NCBI GenBank assembly: GCA_014218235.1
Contig: CM024755.1
Location: 157,907,941 to 157,971,940 of the forward strand
DNA: 64,000 bases
Reading direction: 5' to 3'
From: Colocasia esculenta
Taxonomy: Eukaryota > Streptophyta > Magnoliopsida > Alismatales > Araceae
In this document: piece by piece, positions 55,387-64,000 of the stretch
Layout: the number at the start of each line of letters is the position of its first letter
Numbering within the stretch: the stretch's first letter is position 1
Notes under the pieces: model-generated
What the model saw: only the letters and a program-made list of their open reading frames with translations
The model's database searches: none
What the model was told of the DNA's origin: nothing
Program-made: the position numbers and the translations under genes

Positions 55387-56765
55387 TGTAGACACCCATT
55401 TCTGACCCATAGGTTGAGCAAAATCCCTTGTCGTATCATTGATGCCCCACGTTGGCTCATCATCGTCAAGCTGGCTTTCTCCAATCATGACATCACTTCT
55501 ATTAGTTCATCGCCCTGGAGGACCCTTCCTGGTCAAATCAATCTCTCTCACTATAGCTCTCTAAGTTAGGAGTCCGATGTTTCAATTTTGAAGACTGCGC
55601 ATGGGAGTTGGACGCATTGTATGGCCAAAATACAGAAAAGGTCCTGAAGGCGACAGGCCCTATGTCGCGTTCCTGAAAACGACATGCCCCATGTCGCGAT
55701 CATAAATCCATATTTTAAAATCCTTCAAAAATTGCAAAATGACTTGAAGTCACCTTCCATATGAGGAAGGCGACGTATCGAGGCGTCGCATTCAGGAAGG
55801 CGACTAGAAGGCTGTCGCTTTCAGGACCTTAAACAGGAAACCCTTTCCGAAGCCAACTTGGACACATGCCAAAGATAGTAATTGCTTCATTTGGACGTCC
55901 AAATCACGTCCAAATCCTCTCAAATTCGGAGTTGACCTTCCTAACATGTCCCTTTCCAAGTTCCAATTGCCCATACGCAGCCATACCTAACCAAAGTCGG
56001 ACTCTTGCCCATTATTCCTCTCAGACCCGAGTTGGGAATAATCACCCATAAGTACCTCGTCTCTGCACCTTTTTGGGCAAGGCCGGAGTCATTAGTTTGC
56101 TGAGCAAGAGAGCTTCATCTTCCACGAAGAGAGTTCTCCCTCCAGACGATCAGCAAGAGCCCTTCAGGGCGTTTCCCATCGGCTACACAATTCTTCTCCC
56201 CTTTTCCCCATTATTTCTTTCAATTCTTGCTTGCATAGTCTTGTTTTCTTCATAGTTTAGCATTAGATCACGACACACACACCCATCTTTAACACCCACA
56301 GGGGTTAAAAGCCTCAATCTCGTGAGTTCCCTCCATTATAGTTCATGTTTTCACGCTTTTCATTGAATAGATCTCATACACACGAATTCTAATGGGTGTT
56401 TATCTTGTTTAAATCACTTTGGCAGGTGTTTGAAGGTCAGAGCGACGTGAGGCTCTTGCCCCTCGGCCAGCTGAGGAGCAGGAAGACAAAGAACCCAAGT
56501 CTCCATCCACTGAAGAGGAAGGCGACGACTACTGTGTCACGATCAAGAAGGCGACATTGCCTACGTCGCGTTCACATGAAAGCATCGCGACGCCCATCCT
56601 ATCGCATTATCAGGTACGCCTTCCCCTTCACTTTTCCTTTCCAACGTAGTCAGCCCTCCATATGAACATCAAGAGGTGACTACATTGGTGGCGATCACGG
56701 TAAATTTCCTAATCCCTACATATTCATATCTATCAAAAAAAGGGGATACAAATCCCGTGATTACA
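55387..56765 (+). repeat. Tat 3' LTR (1379 bp)
   Basis: TGTAGACACCC to GATTACA; near-identical to 37194-38562. Confidence 0.95.
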
Positions 56766-57632
56766 CTCCCATCTTGGTGTTGTTGAGAAACATTGGAGAA
56801 GAACACAGATGCTTGCACAAGCCTTCCTAGACATGGTACTATGGTTGCACAACGTTTTGGATTTCCAAGGCTTTGACTTCACGCAGCAAACCTCAAAGAA
56901 GACACCTGGAAAAGGTCTGGTTCGCTGGTTCGTCCTTCGCCCTAGCCGGATGCAAGAGTTAGTTCTTCAATGTTGTGTGTTGTACCAACACACATAGAAA
57001 GGCCTCCTTTCATATACCAACATTCCAAAGACTTGATCTTGGCTATAGATGTCAAGAAAATCGCATCCAAATCCAAACATGGAAGGAGTCCTAAAACAAT
57101 AGGAAACTGCACTTCTGGGGAAGTTGACCAATTTCTCCAGGTCGGTCGACCGATTCTGGACTTAGACATGTAGCTCACTTCTTCTTCTTCTGCTTCAAGA
57201 AAACTACACTTATCAATCGTTCGAAATTTCCAAGCCGATCGACCGATTTTGTGACTGTCCCAATGCCAGGCAGTACTATCTTGGTCGGTCGACTGATTTC
57301 TTCAAGTCAGTCGTCTGAATTTGTGTCTGCTTCAACGCATTTCTTGAGCATCAAAACCCTGCTCCAAGTTGGTAGACTAATTTCATAGAATCAGACGTCC
57401 AATCCTTGTATTTCTGCACAGCCCAGAAATCAGTCTTGTTCCAAGTCTTGGCCTTTGTAAAGTCCACTTCAAGTGAAACTTTTAGACTATTTTCCTACAC
57501 ACTTAACACACAAATTAGACCCTCAAATTACATGAACATGAATCAAATGCTTGGTCAATCATTTAGTGTTTGTGACACTTGTCAACATGAAATAGAAATA
57601 ATCCTTTTGTGATCATCAAAATCTACAGAGTA
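56766..57632 (-). repeat. Old copia LTR, piece 3
   Basis: Noncoding sequence ending ATCATCAAAATCT, the reverse of the TTTTGATGAT stretch near the start of Sirevirus-type LTRs. It contains GGTCGGTCGACCGATT-type words at about 57137-57155, 57235-57255 and 57290-57330. No internal region of this copia element is present, so it may be a solo LTR. Confidence 0.55.
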
Positions 57633-57929
57633 CGACGCTTTCCTTATTTGTGTCCATATGCATGTGTAGGCATCTGCTATGTGGACAACCACGTTGCCTC
57701 CAACCGAATGGAGGTTGCAATGTAGCGCCCCGATGAGGAGAACAATGACGACTATCTAGAACAAGATCAAAGACATGTGCATGTCTATCGATAGGGCTCC
57801 ACAATCTAAAATGGAGCACAAAAGTTTAAGTGTGAAATATTTGCTGAAAATAATCTACACAATGCCACCATTTGGACACAAGGAAGACCCATCATGTACC
57901 AAACATTGCATGAGCATATAATTTGAGGC
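57633..57929. other. Unassigned sequence
   Basis: Between the old copia LTR and the MULE remnant. I recognise nothing coding; it may be MULE 3' sequence. Confidence 0.3.
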
Positions 57930-58662
57930 CCTATATTAATAGTGTACTGATGTCCTTATGATTTGGTGACTTGAAACTCACGTATGGAAAATGTAATAAC
58001 CTGACATTTCCTAGCCTCCCTCTTAGTAGCATGGAGTTGGACTTCTACACTATGAGCAAATGTAGATTCCCACTTCAAACCATCATCGTGTCGTTTAACA
58101 AAAAAAATGTTTAACCTATAAAAGGTCTTTTGTACTAAAGCCTAGATAGGCAAACCTTATGCTCCTTTTAGTACACTGTTGAAACTTTCAGAAATGTTTG
58201 TTATCATCATGCCAAATCGCTTGCCCCATCATATATCTTCGTCCACCTCTCATAACCAACATCTTCCAACCACTTCTTTACTAGAGGATTCATTTCTTCA
58301 ATTTTAGTCATCAAATGCTGAAATTCGAAGATGCATGTTCTATTAGTTGCATACCATGCTAGACTTGTCAATGTTTTATCACAGAATGTCTTTTGAAAAT
58401 TATCAACAAGATGCCGCATACAACAATGATAGTAACCAATAGGCGGAGGAAACATCTCAAGTATTGCACGCTCCAGTCCTCTATGGCGATTAGAAATGGT
58501 TGTAGGGCCAGTTCTATTTGTCACCTTCTATCTGATGCATACCAAGAATTATGTCCAACTATCCCCATCAACAATAGTGAAGGCAAGAGGGAATAAATGA
58601 TTGTCTGCATCTATAGCAATGGCAATCATCAGAACCCCTAGATATTTCTGATGAACAGTCTA
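57930..58662 (-). pseudogene. MULE (Mutator-like) transposase fragment
   Basis: Minus strand in order: LGVLMIAIAIDADNHLFPLAF, then NRHRGLERAILEMFPPPIGY, HCCMRHLVDNFQ and EMNPLVKKWLEDVGYERW (58524-58207). A shifted frame follows with MMITNISESFNSVLKG, LVQKTFYRLN and FAHSVEVQLHATKR. These match the MULE transposase domain and its downstream region. Several stops and a frame shift near 58207 mark it as decayed. Sirevirus C inserted at its upstream end, so more transposase may lie right of the window. Confidence 0.85.
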
Positions 58663-58857
58663 TCCCATGTAATTTAATTAATTACATTTCTATTTTGGTG
58701 ATTAACAAAACCATGCTATTTTGGTAATTGACTATTTTCTACAAGTCTTAAGCACAGGAAATAATACCAAAGGAAAACAAGTCAAAACAGGTAAGCATTT
58801 TCACACTGTATAAATAGCATCATATTTTGTCTAAGTTCACATCGGTTTCTTTTATTG

Positions 58858-59345
58858 ATCGTAACGACTTGCTCCCGTAACGATTCCTTCAATCAACGTA
58901 ACGACTTGCTCTCGTAACGATTCCTTCAGTCATCGTAACGACTTGCTCACGTAACGATTCCTTTAGTCATCGTAACGACTTGCTCTCGCATCGATTTCTT
59001 TAGTGGTCATAACGATTTGCTTGTCATATCGATTTCTTTAGTGATCATAAAGATTTGCTTGTCATATCGATTTCTTTAGTGATTATAACGATTTGCTTGT
59101 CATATCGATTTCTTTAGTGGTCATAACGATTTGCTCGTCATATCGATTTCTTTAGTGATCATAACGATTTGCTTGTCATATCGATTTCTTTAGTGATCAT
59201 AACGATTTGCTTGTCATATCAATTTCTTTAGTGATCATAACGATTTGCTTGTCATATCGATTTCTTTAGTGATCATAACGATTTGCTTGTCATATCGATT
59301 TCTCTAGTCATCATAACGATTTGCTTTGCGCATCAACTTCTTTAG
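58858..59345 (+). repeat. Tandem array of about 36-38 bp units in Sirevirus C LTR
   Basis: First about four units pairing CGTAACGACTTGCTC with CGTAACGATTCCTT, then about ten units pairing TCATAACGATTTGCTTG with TCATATCGATTTCTTTAG. Each unit holds two short CG-containing words. Confidence 0.9.
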
Positions 59346-59856
59346 TTATCATAACAATTTGCTATGCACAACGATTTCATAAGTCATAAATGCATCAATT
59401 TTATACTTATAACGACTTGATATTTAACAGCGTTGAATACTCAAAGTCTTCGCACATATCTTTCTGACATCTGAGCATTTATGAAGACTGAACGTATCTC
59501 TGTATCCATGCAGACGATATTTTCTAGTATCGTGCTATCTCTTTAAAGATCCTTAATTAACAGCAAAATGGCATTACTATCTTGAGGTACTTCTGTTCTA
59601 ACGTTTGACTGACAAACAAGAGACAGCTTAGCTGTCTACTGGTTAAGCTTTAAATATGTGCAGGTCTCTGTCATTTCTGTCATACAACGTTAGACCAAAC
59701 AGAAGCCAAAGAAGATATTACTGAAGATCTCATCTCTTTGCATGCATGAAAAGATAAAGGACTGTCGACTGGAAGCTTCCAAGTGACACTCAATCTAACG
59801 TCCACCAAAAGTTAGAGACAACGGATACTTAAACGTTCGGAATTCAAATTGAAGAT

Positions 59857-59870
59857 ACATATATATATAG
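59857..59870 (+). promoter_or_regulatory. Sirevirus C LTR TATA-like sequence
   Basis: ACATATATATATAG, the strongest TATA candidate in the LTR, about 500 bp downstream of the CG-word array. Confidence 0.4.
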
Positions 59871-60576
59871 AAGAAAGAAGCTCCAAAAGTGACAAAAAAA
59901 ATATACATAAGTGACAAGTGTGAAAAGGAGAAAAATTCAACACTCATCCTCAAGTCTTCTGTAAGTTCTTCACTAGAGCCAAGCTTCATTCCATTAGATT
60001 AGCTCGTTGCTCTCTGCATTGCTTGTAAACTCTCTAGAGAGCTGTTTGGTTCTGAGAGTGAGCTTAGTTTGTAGTTCTTAAGCTCTCAGTTCTTTGCTTC
60101 AGATCTTTGCTATAAAAGCTTGATCTAGGGGCTCAATCTCCTGTTTACTTGTTCTATGCTTGTTCCCTTCGTGTGTGAAGGAAGACCTGGTGGAGTCCAG
60201 GGTGTGTGTAGTCCCTTCTATTGTGAAGGAAGACCTGGTGTGGTATCCAGGGTGTTTGTATTCCCTTAGGTTAGAAGGAAGACCAACTGCAACTGGGTGT
60301 AAGGGTCCTTAAGGGGGACAGTACCCTTGGTAGTAAATTCCTGAGATATTGCTCAGGGACTGGACATAGGACTCCTGAGGAGAGGAGATCCGAACCAGGA
60401 TCATTCTTGTGTTGTGTGATTGTTCCTTGTGTGTGATTGCTGCTCATTCTAACTATAACTAACACCCTTCGAAGTGTGTCTTTCTGTGAATGTTTTAGTG
60501 CAGGTATTTGTTGATAAATTTTTAAAGACCCATTCACCCCCCCCCCCCCCTCTGGGCTATCTAGCTGGGCAACAAG

Positions 60577-60588
60577 TGGTATCAGAGC
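60577..60588 (+). other. Sirevirus C primer binding site
   Basis: TGGTATCAGAGC, two bases after the LTR; complement of the 3' end of initiator Met tRNA. Confidence 0.9.
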
Positions 60589-60648
60589 TAGTCTCTTCGA
60601 CAAAGAAGAAGATCCAACGATCTGAAGAGTAAAGATCCACGGCAGCCC

Positions 60649-62360
60649 AAGGTCACTTCGAAGGTCAGTCTGTCAACCGACTACCATTGTTCGATGGAGA
60701 AGATTACACTTACTGGAAAACCAGAATGGAGTACTTTCTGCAAGGACACGATTATCAGATATGGTCCATAGTAGAAGAAGGTGATCTTCTAGTCACTAAT
60801 GAGAAGGCTCAGTAGACAGATGATGACAGGAAGAAGATTTCCCTGAACTGTAAAGATAAAAGTATTTTGTGATGTGCCCTAAGCAAGAAAGAATTCAACA
60901 GAGTTTCAGCCTGTAAATCCGCAATGGAAATGTGGGAAAAGCTCAGAATTACTTATGAAGGCACAGAAAAGGTGAAGGAGACAAGAATTGACATTCTTGT
61001 AACGCAATATGAAAGATTCCAGATGCAACCAGGTGAGTCCATAACCCAGATGTTCAGTAGATTTACAGATATCACAAATGGGTTAGCTGGACTAGGAAAG
61101 ATTTATGAAATGGGAGATATGGTCAGAAAAATCCTTAGGTCTCTACCATCTGCATGGACTCCTAAGGTAACGGCCATTGAGGAAGCCAATGATTTGAAAA
61201 GGATGTCATTGGAAAAGCTGGTTGGGTCCCTTATGGCCCATGAGATAAATATGGAGAGACTGGGAGAGTCCTCAAGCAAGAAGAAGCACTCCAATGCTTT
61301 GAAAGCCGAAGAAAAATCATCAGAAGCAAGCTCAGATGACAGTGAAAGCATTGAGGATAGTGAAAATGAAGCAATGCTATCAAGAAGATTGCAACGAATT
61401 TTAGCTAAGAAGAAGAAGTTTCAATCTGGTAGAAAATTCTTCAAGAAAAACAAAGAGTTTAGGAAGCCAGAAGGAAAGGATCTGAAGAAAGGAGAACCGA
61501 TATGTTATGAGTGCAAGAAGCCTGGACATATCAAGGCAGAATGTCCAAAGCTTAAGAAAGATGGACACAAGAAGAAAGATAACTTCAGAAGATTCAAGAA
61601 ATACAAGAAGAAGGCAATGGCAGCCGCATGGTAAAATAGCAGCGACTCAGACAGTGAGTCAAGCTCAACCAGTGATGAAGAAGAAGCCAACTTGGCTTTT
61701 ATGGCAAATACAGAAGAAAAGGTAACTTCTGACTCCTCTTTCGATTCTTGTAATGATTCAGATTCTGATAATTTAGAAGAAGCTTTCAACGAATTATACA
61801 GCAAATATAGAGAAGTAACTAAACTGTTAAAAGTAAACAAGAAAAATATTGCTTGTTTAGAAAACACTAATTCAGACCTAAAATCAGAAAATGAACAATT
61901 AGAAAACCAAATAACTGAACTTAAAAGGAGAAATGAATTACTATGTGAAGACCTAAAAGATAAAAATAAACAAATAGTTAAAATGGAAAAACAAGCAAGC
62001 TCAGATGAATTGCAAACAGAAATTAAAACATTAACAGAAAAAAATAAAAAGTTGTCTAGCACATTAGAAAAATTCACAAATGGTAAAAACTTCTTAATAT
62101 TAAAAGGTGTTAGAAGATCAGGTAAGAAGAAGAATGGACTGGGTTATACACCCCCAGATAATGAAGAAACCATAATTTATCCTAAAATATACCCAACTCC
62201 AAAATTTGTACTTGAACAAGACATCGCATACAAAGTAGATTTTAAATATATAGAAAAGGTAACCAAATTGTCCTGCTGTAGTCACTGCAACAAGTTAGGA
62301 CACATAATAACAACATGTTCAACTAGACATAAGAAATGGATAATAAAAAAGAAAAATTGA
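60649..62360 (+). pseudogene. Sirevirus C Gag
   Basis: Coherent frame from about 60649, where ACG stands at the position expected for the start codon (then AAQGHFEGQSVNRLPLFDG). Copia gag domain: YTYWKTRMEYFLQG, MWEKLRITYEGT, VRKILRSLPSAWTPKV. Stops at 60813 (TAG), 60870 (TGA) and 61632 (TAA). A CCHC knuckle CYECKKPGHIKAEC lies near 61503 and an acidic Ser-rich linker follows. From 61692 in another frame come a coiled coil rich in Asn/Lys/Glu/Leu and a second knuckle CSHCNKLGHIITTC near 62281. A WVPK motif in a third frame follows at 62392. Domain order is intact but Gag cannot be made in one piece. Confidence 0.88.
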
Positions 62361-62408
62361 TGATACTAACCCTTCAGGACCCAAAAGAATATGGGTACCT
62401 AAAACTTA

Positions 62409-64000
62409 ATGTTTTTATTTCAGGATAACCTTCGAGCATCCAAATGGTATTTGGACAGTGGATGCTCAAGGCACATGTCAGGGAACTGGAAGCTGTTCAC
62501 TCATCTTCAGGCTGAAGAAGGGACTGTTACATATGGAGATAATGGAAAAGGAACAGTGATAGGCAGTGGTTCTGTGAGCAACAAAGGAAAGACGGTTATT
62601 GATGATGTGTTGTGTGTCAAAGGACTGAAGCACAATCTCATAAGCATCAGCCAGCTTTGTGACAGAGGTCATCAGATTCAGTTCCAAGAGTCAAAGTGCA
62701 GTATATTGAAGGATGGAGCAGTAATCTTCGAAGCTAATAGCGAGAACTTATATGTACTCTATCTCGAAGAACTTAAAGAGCAAGACGTCTGTTTGGCAGC
62801 AAATAAAGAGCAATCAACTGAGTTGTGGCACAGAAGATTGGGCCACTATAGTTTGGATGGCATGAACAAGCTCAGAAAGAGAAATCTGGTGGAAGGTCTG
62901 CCAAAAGTCAGCACGAAAATGGATAGCATTTGCAGACCATGTGGAAAAGGAAAGCACACTAAGAGCTCCTTCAAGTCAAAGACTATGGTAACCACCTCAA
63001 AACCCTTAGAACTCCTTCATATGGATTTGTTTGGGCCAATGAGGACCACTAGTCTTAGAGGAAAGAATTTTGGATTCGTTATAGTTGATGACTACTCCAG
63101 ATTTACATGGGTGTCATTTCTAGAACATAAAGATGACACATTTGAAAGCTTTGTCAATTTCAGCAAGAAGGTCCAGAAAGACAAGAAATTCAGTATTGTT
63201 AGTATCCGATCAGACCATGGAGGTGAATTTCAGAATGAAAAGTTTGCAAGGTTCTGTGAAAATGAAGGAATTGAGCATAATTTCTTAGCACCAAGGACAC
63301 CACAGCAAAATGGAGTTGCTGAGAGGAAGAATAGAACTTTATTGGATATGGCAAGAACAATGCTGTCGGAATATGACTTGCCAAGGTATTTCTGGGCTGA
63401 GGCAGTGAACACTGCAAGCTACATCATCAACAGGGTGATGATCAAACCAATTCTGAAGAAGACAGCATACGAACTATTCAAAGGAAAGAAACCAAAGATC
63501 AGTCACTTTAGGACATTTGGATGTCCTTGCTTCATCCACAACAATGAAAAAAGGGATATTGGTAAGTTAGACGCCAAATCAGATGAAGGCATCTTCATGG
63601 GGTACACTTCTAAACCTAAAGGCTATAGAGTATTTAACAAGCGCACTTTATTAATTGAACAGTCTGTTCATATCATTTTTGATGAAACTAACCCTTCCTT
63701 GAGAAAGGAAGAAGATAGTGACATTGATGATGCAGATGAATTGTCTAAGAAATTAAAGGATACATCAATTGAAGACAAGGATGATCCACCTCTGGAAGAC
63801 CTGCAACAAAAGGACATTACACATGAAAATCTTCCAAAGGAGTGGAGATACAAGAAAGATCACCCACCCGAGAACATTATTGGTGATCCATCTGTAGGGG
63901 TAAGAACAAGAGGTAATGTAATACCTTGTGATTATCTAGCATTTGTTTCTCAAATCGAGCCTAAGACAGTCAATGAAGCTCTAACTGATGAATCTTGGAT
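62409..64000 (+). CDS. Sirevirus C pol: protease, integrase, start of RT region (partial)
   Basis: Open without a stop for 530 codons from ATG 62409 to the right edge. Protease WYLDSGCSRHMSG near 62446; LISISQLCDRGHQI; pre-integrase zinc region WHRRLGHYS and ICRPCGKGK; integrase with HMDLFGPM (D), RSDHGGEFQ (D) and VAERKNRTLL (E), then YFWAEAVNTASYIINR. An acidic linker and the lead-in to RT (FVSQIEPKTVNEAL) reach the edge. An earlier pol start without ATG is possible, since a T-rich tract ending in CAG precedes the protease. This is the best-preserved copia pol in the window. Confidence 0.92.
   Translation, partial: MFLFQDNLRASKWYLDSGCSRHMSGNWKLFTHLQAEEGTVTYGDNGKGTVIGSGSVSNKGKTVIDDVLCVKGLKHNLISISQLCDRGHQIQFQESKCSILKDGAVIFEANSENLYVLYLEELKEQDVCLAANKEQSTELWHRRLGHYSLDGMNKLRKRNLVEGLPKVSTKMDSICRPCGKGKHTKSSFKSKTMVTTSKPLELLHMDLFGPMRTTSLRGKNFGFVIVDDYSRFTWVSFLEHKDDTFESFVNFSKKVQKDKKFSIVSIRSDHGGEFQNEKFARFCENEGIEHNFLAPRTPQQNGVAERKNRTLLDMARTMLSEYDLPRYFWAEAVNTASYIINRVMIKPILKKTAYELFKGKKPKISHFRTFGCPCFIHNNEKRDIGKLDAKSDEGIFMGYTSKPKGYRVFNKRTLLIEQSVHIIFDETNPSLRKEEDSDIDDADELSKKLKDTSIEDKDDPPLEDLQQKDITHENLPKEWRYKKDHPPENIIGDPSVGVRTRGNVIPCDYLAFVSQIEPKTVNEALTDESW

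Larger units (their letters stand above)
37194..56765 (+). mobile_element. Tat-lineage Ty3/gypsy element, 19.6 kb, with two antisense genes
   Basis: LTRs 37194-38562 and 55387-56765 begin TGTAGACACCC and end GATTACA. Between them lie a putative primer site, a 1.1-kb leader, gag, protease, G-patch, RT-RNase H, a second RNase H, integrase, a tandem array, two antisense genes and a polypurine tract (GAGGGGCAAAATC). Great length, dual RNase H and extra ORFs between integrase and LTR are Tat (Ogre/Retand-like) traits. Flanks are CTCCT and CTCCC, a probable 5-bp duplication with one mismatch. Several stops and frame shifts lie in pol. Confidence 0.95.
58668..60574 (+). repeat. Sirevirus C 5' LTR (about 1.9 kb)
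   Basis: It begins TGTAATTTAATTAATTAC and ends GGGCAACA next to the primer binding site. It contains the CG-word array (58858-59345), a TATA-like ATATATATATAG near 59859 and three copies of GAAGGAAGACC (60178-60290). The exact left boundary is inferred, because the partner LTR is not in the window. Confidence 0.7.
58668..64000 (+). mobile_element. Sirevirus C (Ty1/copia), 3' part outside window
   Basis: 5' LTR 58668-60574, primer binding site, a Sirevirus-like Gag with extended coiled-coil C-terminus, then pol running off the right edge. It is inserted in the MULE remnant. Its order and domains parallel Sirevirus A, but the LTR is unrelated in sequence. Confidence 0.9.

Noticed and set aside
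58858..59345. CRISPR-like regular repeats
   Set aside because: Plant LTR tandem repeats with no unique spacers of constant length and no cas genes; eukaryotic context.
60538..60550. Run of about 13 C near the end of the Sirevirus C LTR
   Set aside because: Could be a real homopolymer or an assembly artefact; nothing in the sequence decides, so not reported as a feature.
62358..62363. TGA TGA after Sirevirus C Gag as a readthrough site
   Set aside because: Several more stops follow in the same frame before the protease, so simple readthrough could not join gag and pol.

Overview
This window is plant nuclear DNA made almost entirely of nested transposable elements. I found no ordinary host gene, rRNA, tRNA or CRISPR array. 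The evidence for a plant is two Sirevirus-type Ty1/copia elements, two Tekay-like Ty3/gypsy elements (one with a C-terminal chromodomain), a Tat-lineage Ty3/gypsy element with a second RNase H, L1-type LINEs whose ORF1 has a DUF4283-like domain and whose ORF2 ends in RNase H, a MULE transposase remnant, and plant mobile domain genes. A flowering plant is certain; a eudicot is only a guess.

Layout. 1-10391: Sirevirus A on the minus strand. Its 5' LTR is 8721-10391, followed by gag, broken pol, several AGGGGGAG polypurine motifs and an extra downstream ORF that runs off the left edge; the 3' LTR is outside the window. It sits in the 5' LTR of Gypsy-A (10392-23239, plus strand), a gag-only element whose gag is split by an almost complete LINE-1 (11918-17983, minus; 13-bp target duplication). 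23240-23903 is an older LTR of the Gypsy-A family. 23904-57632 is an old minus-strand copia LTR cut into three pieces by a 5'-truncated LINE-2 (23946-36940, 17-bp duplication) and by the Tat element. LINE-2 is itself split by Gypsy-B (25512-35994), a chromovirus with a perfect TATAC duplication. The Tat element spans 37194-56765 (19.6 kb). After it come a decayed MULE transposase (about 57930-58662) and Sirevirus C (58668 to beyond 64000, plus strand).

The Tat element is the most interesting part. Its sense strand codes gag, protease, a G-patch, RT, RNase H, a second RNase H and integrase. Between integrase and the 3' LTR it holds an A-rich tandem array (about 27 bp, about 16 copies) and two genes on the opposite strand with clear introns. 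One has seven exons, all phase 0, and reads as a plant mobile domain protein with a C-terminal coiled coil. The other has two exons, a TATA box and a related domain.

The second notable theme is shared noncoding modules. A gap-free 61-bp block, with weaker similarity extending about 40 bp upstream, occurs in the LTRs of both Tekay-like elements and in the internal leader of the Tat element. Clusters of paired GCGAC/GTCGC words occur in the same LTRs, in the Tat leader, in an intron of one antisense gene and upstream of both. The copia LTRs carry their own arrays of paired CG-containing words. Most reading frames are broken by a few stops or single-base shifts, so most elements look non-autonomous, although Gypsy-B and LINE-1 are only lightly damaged.
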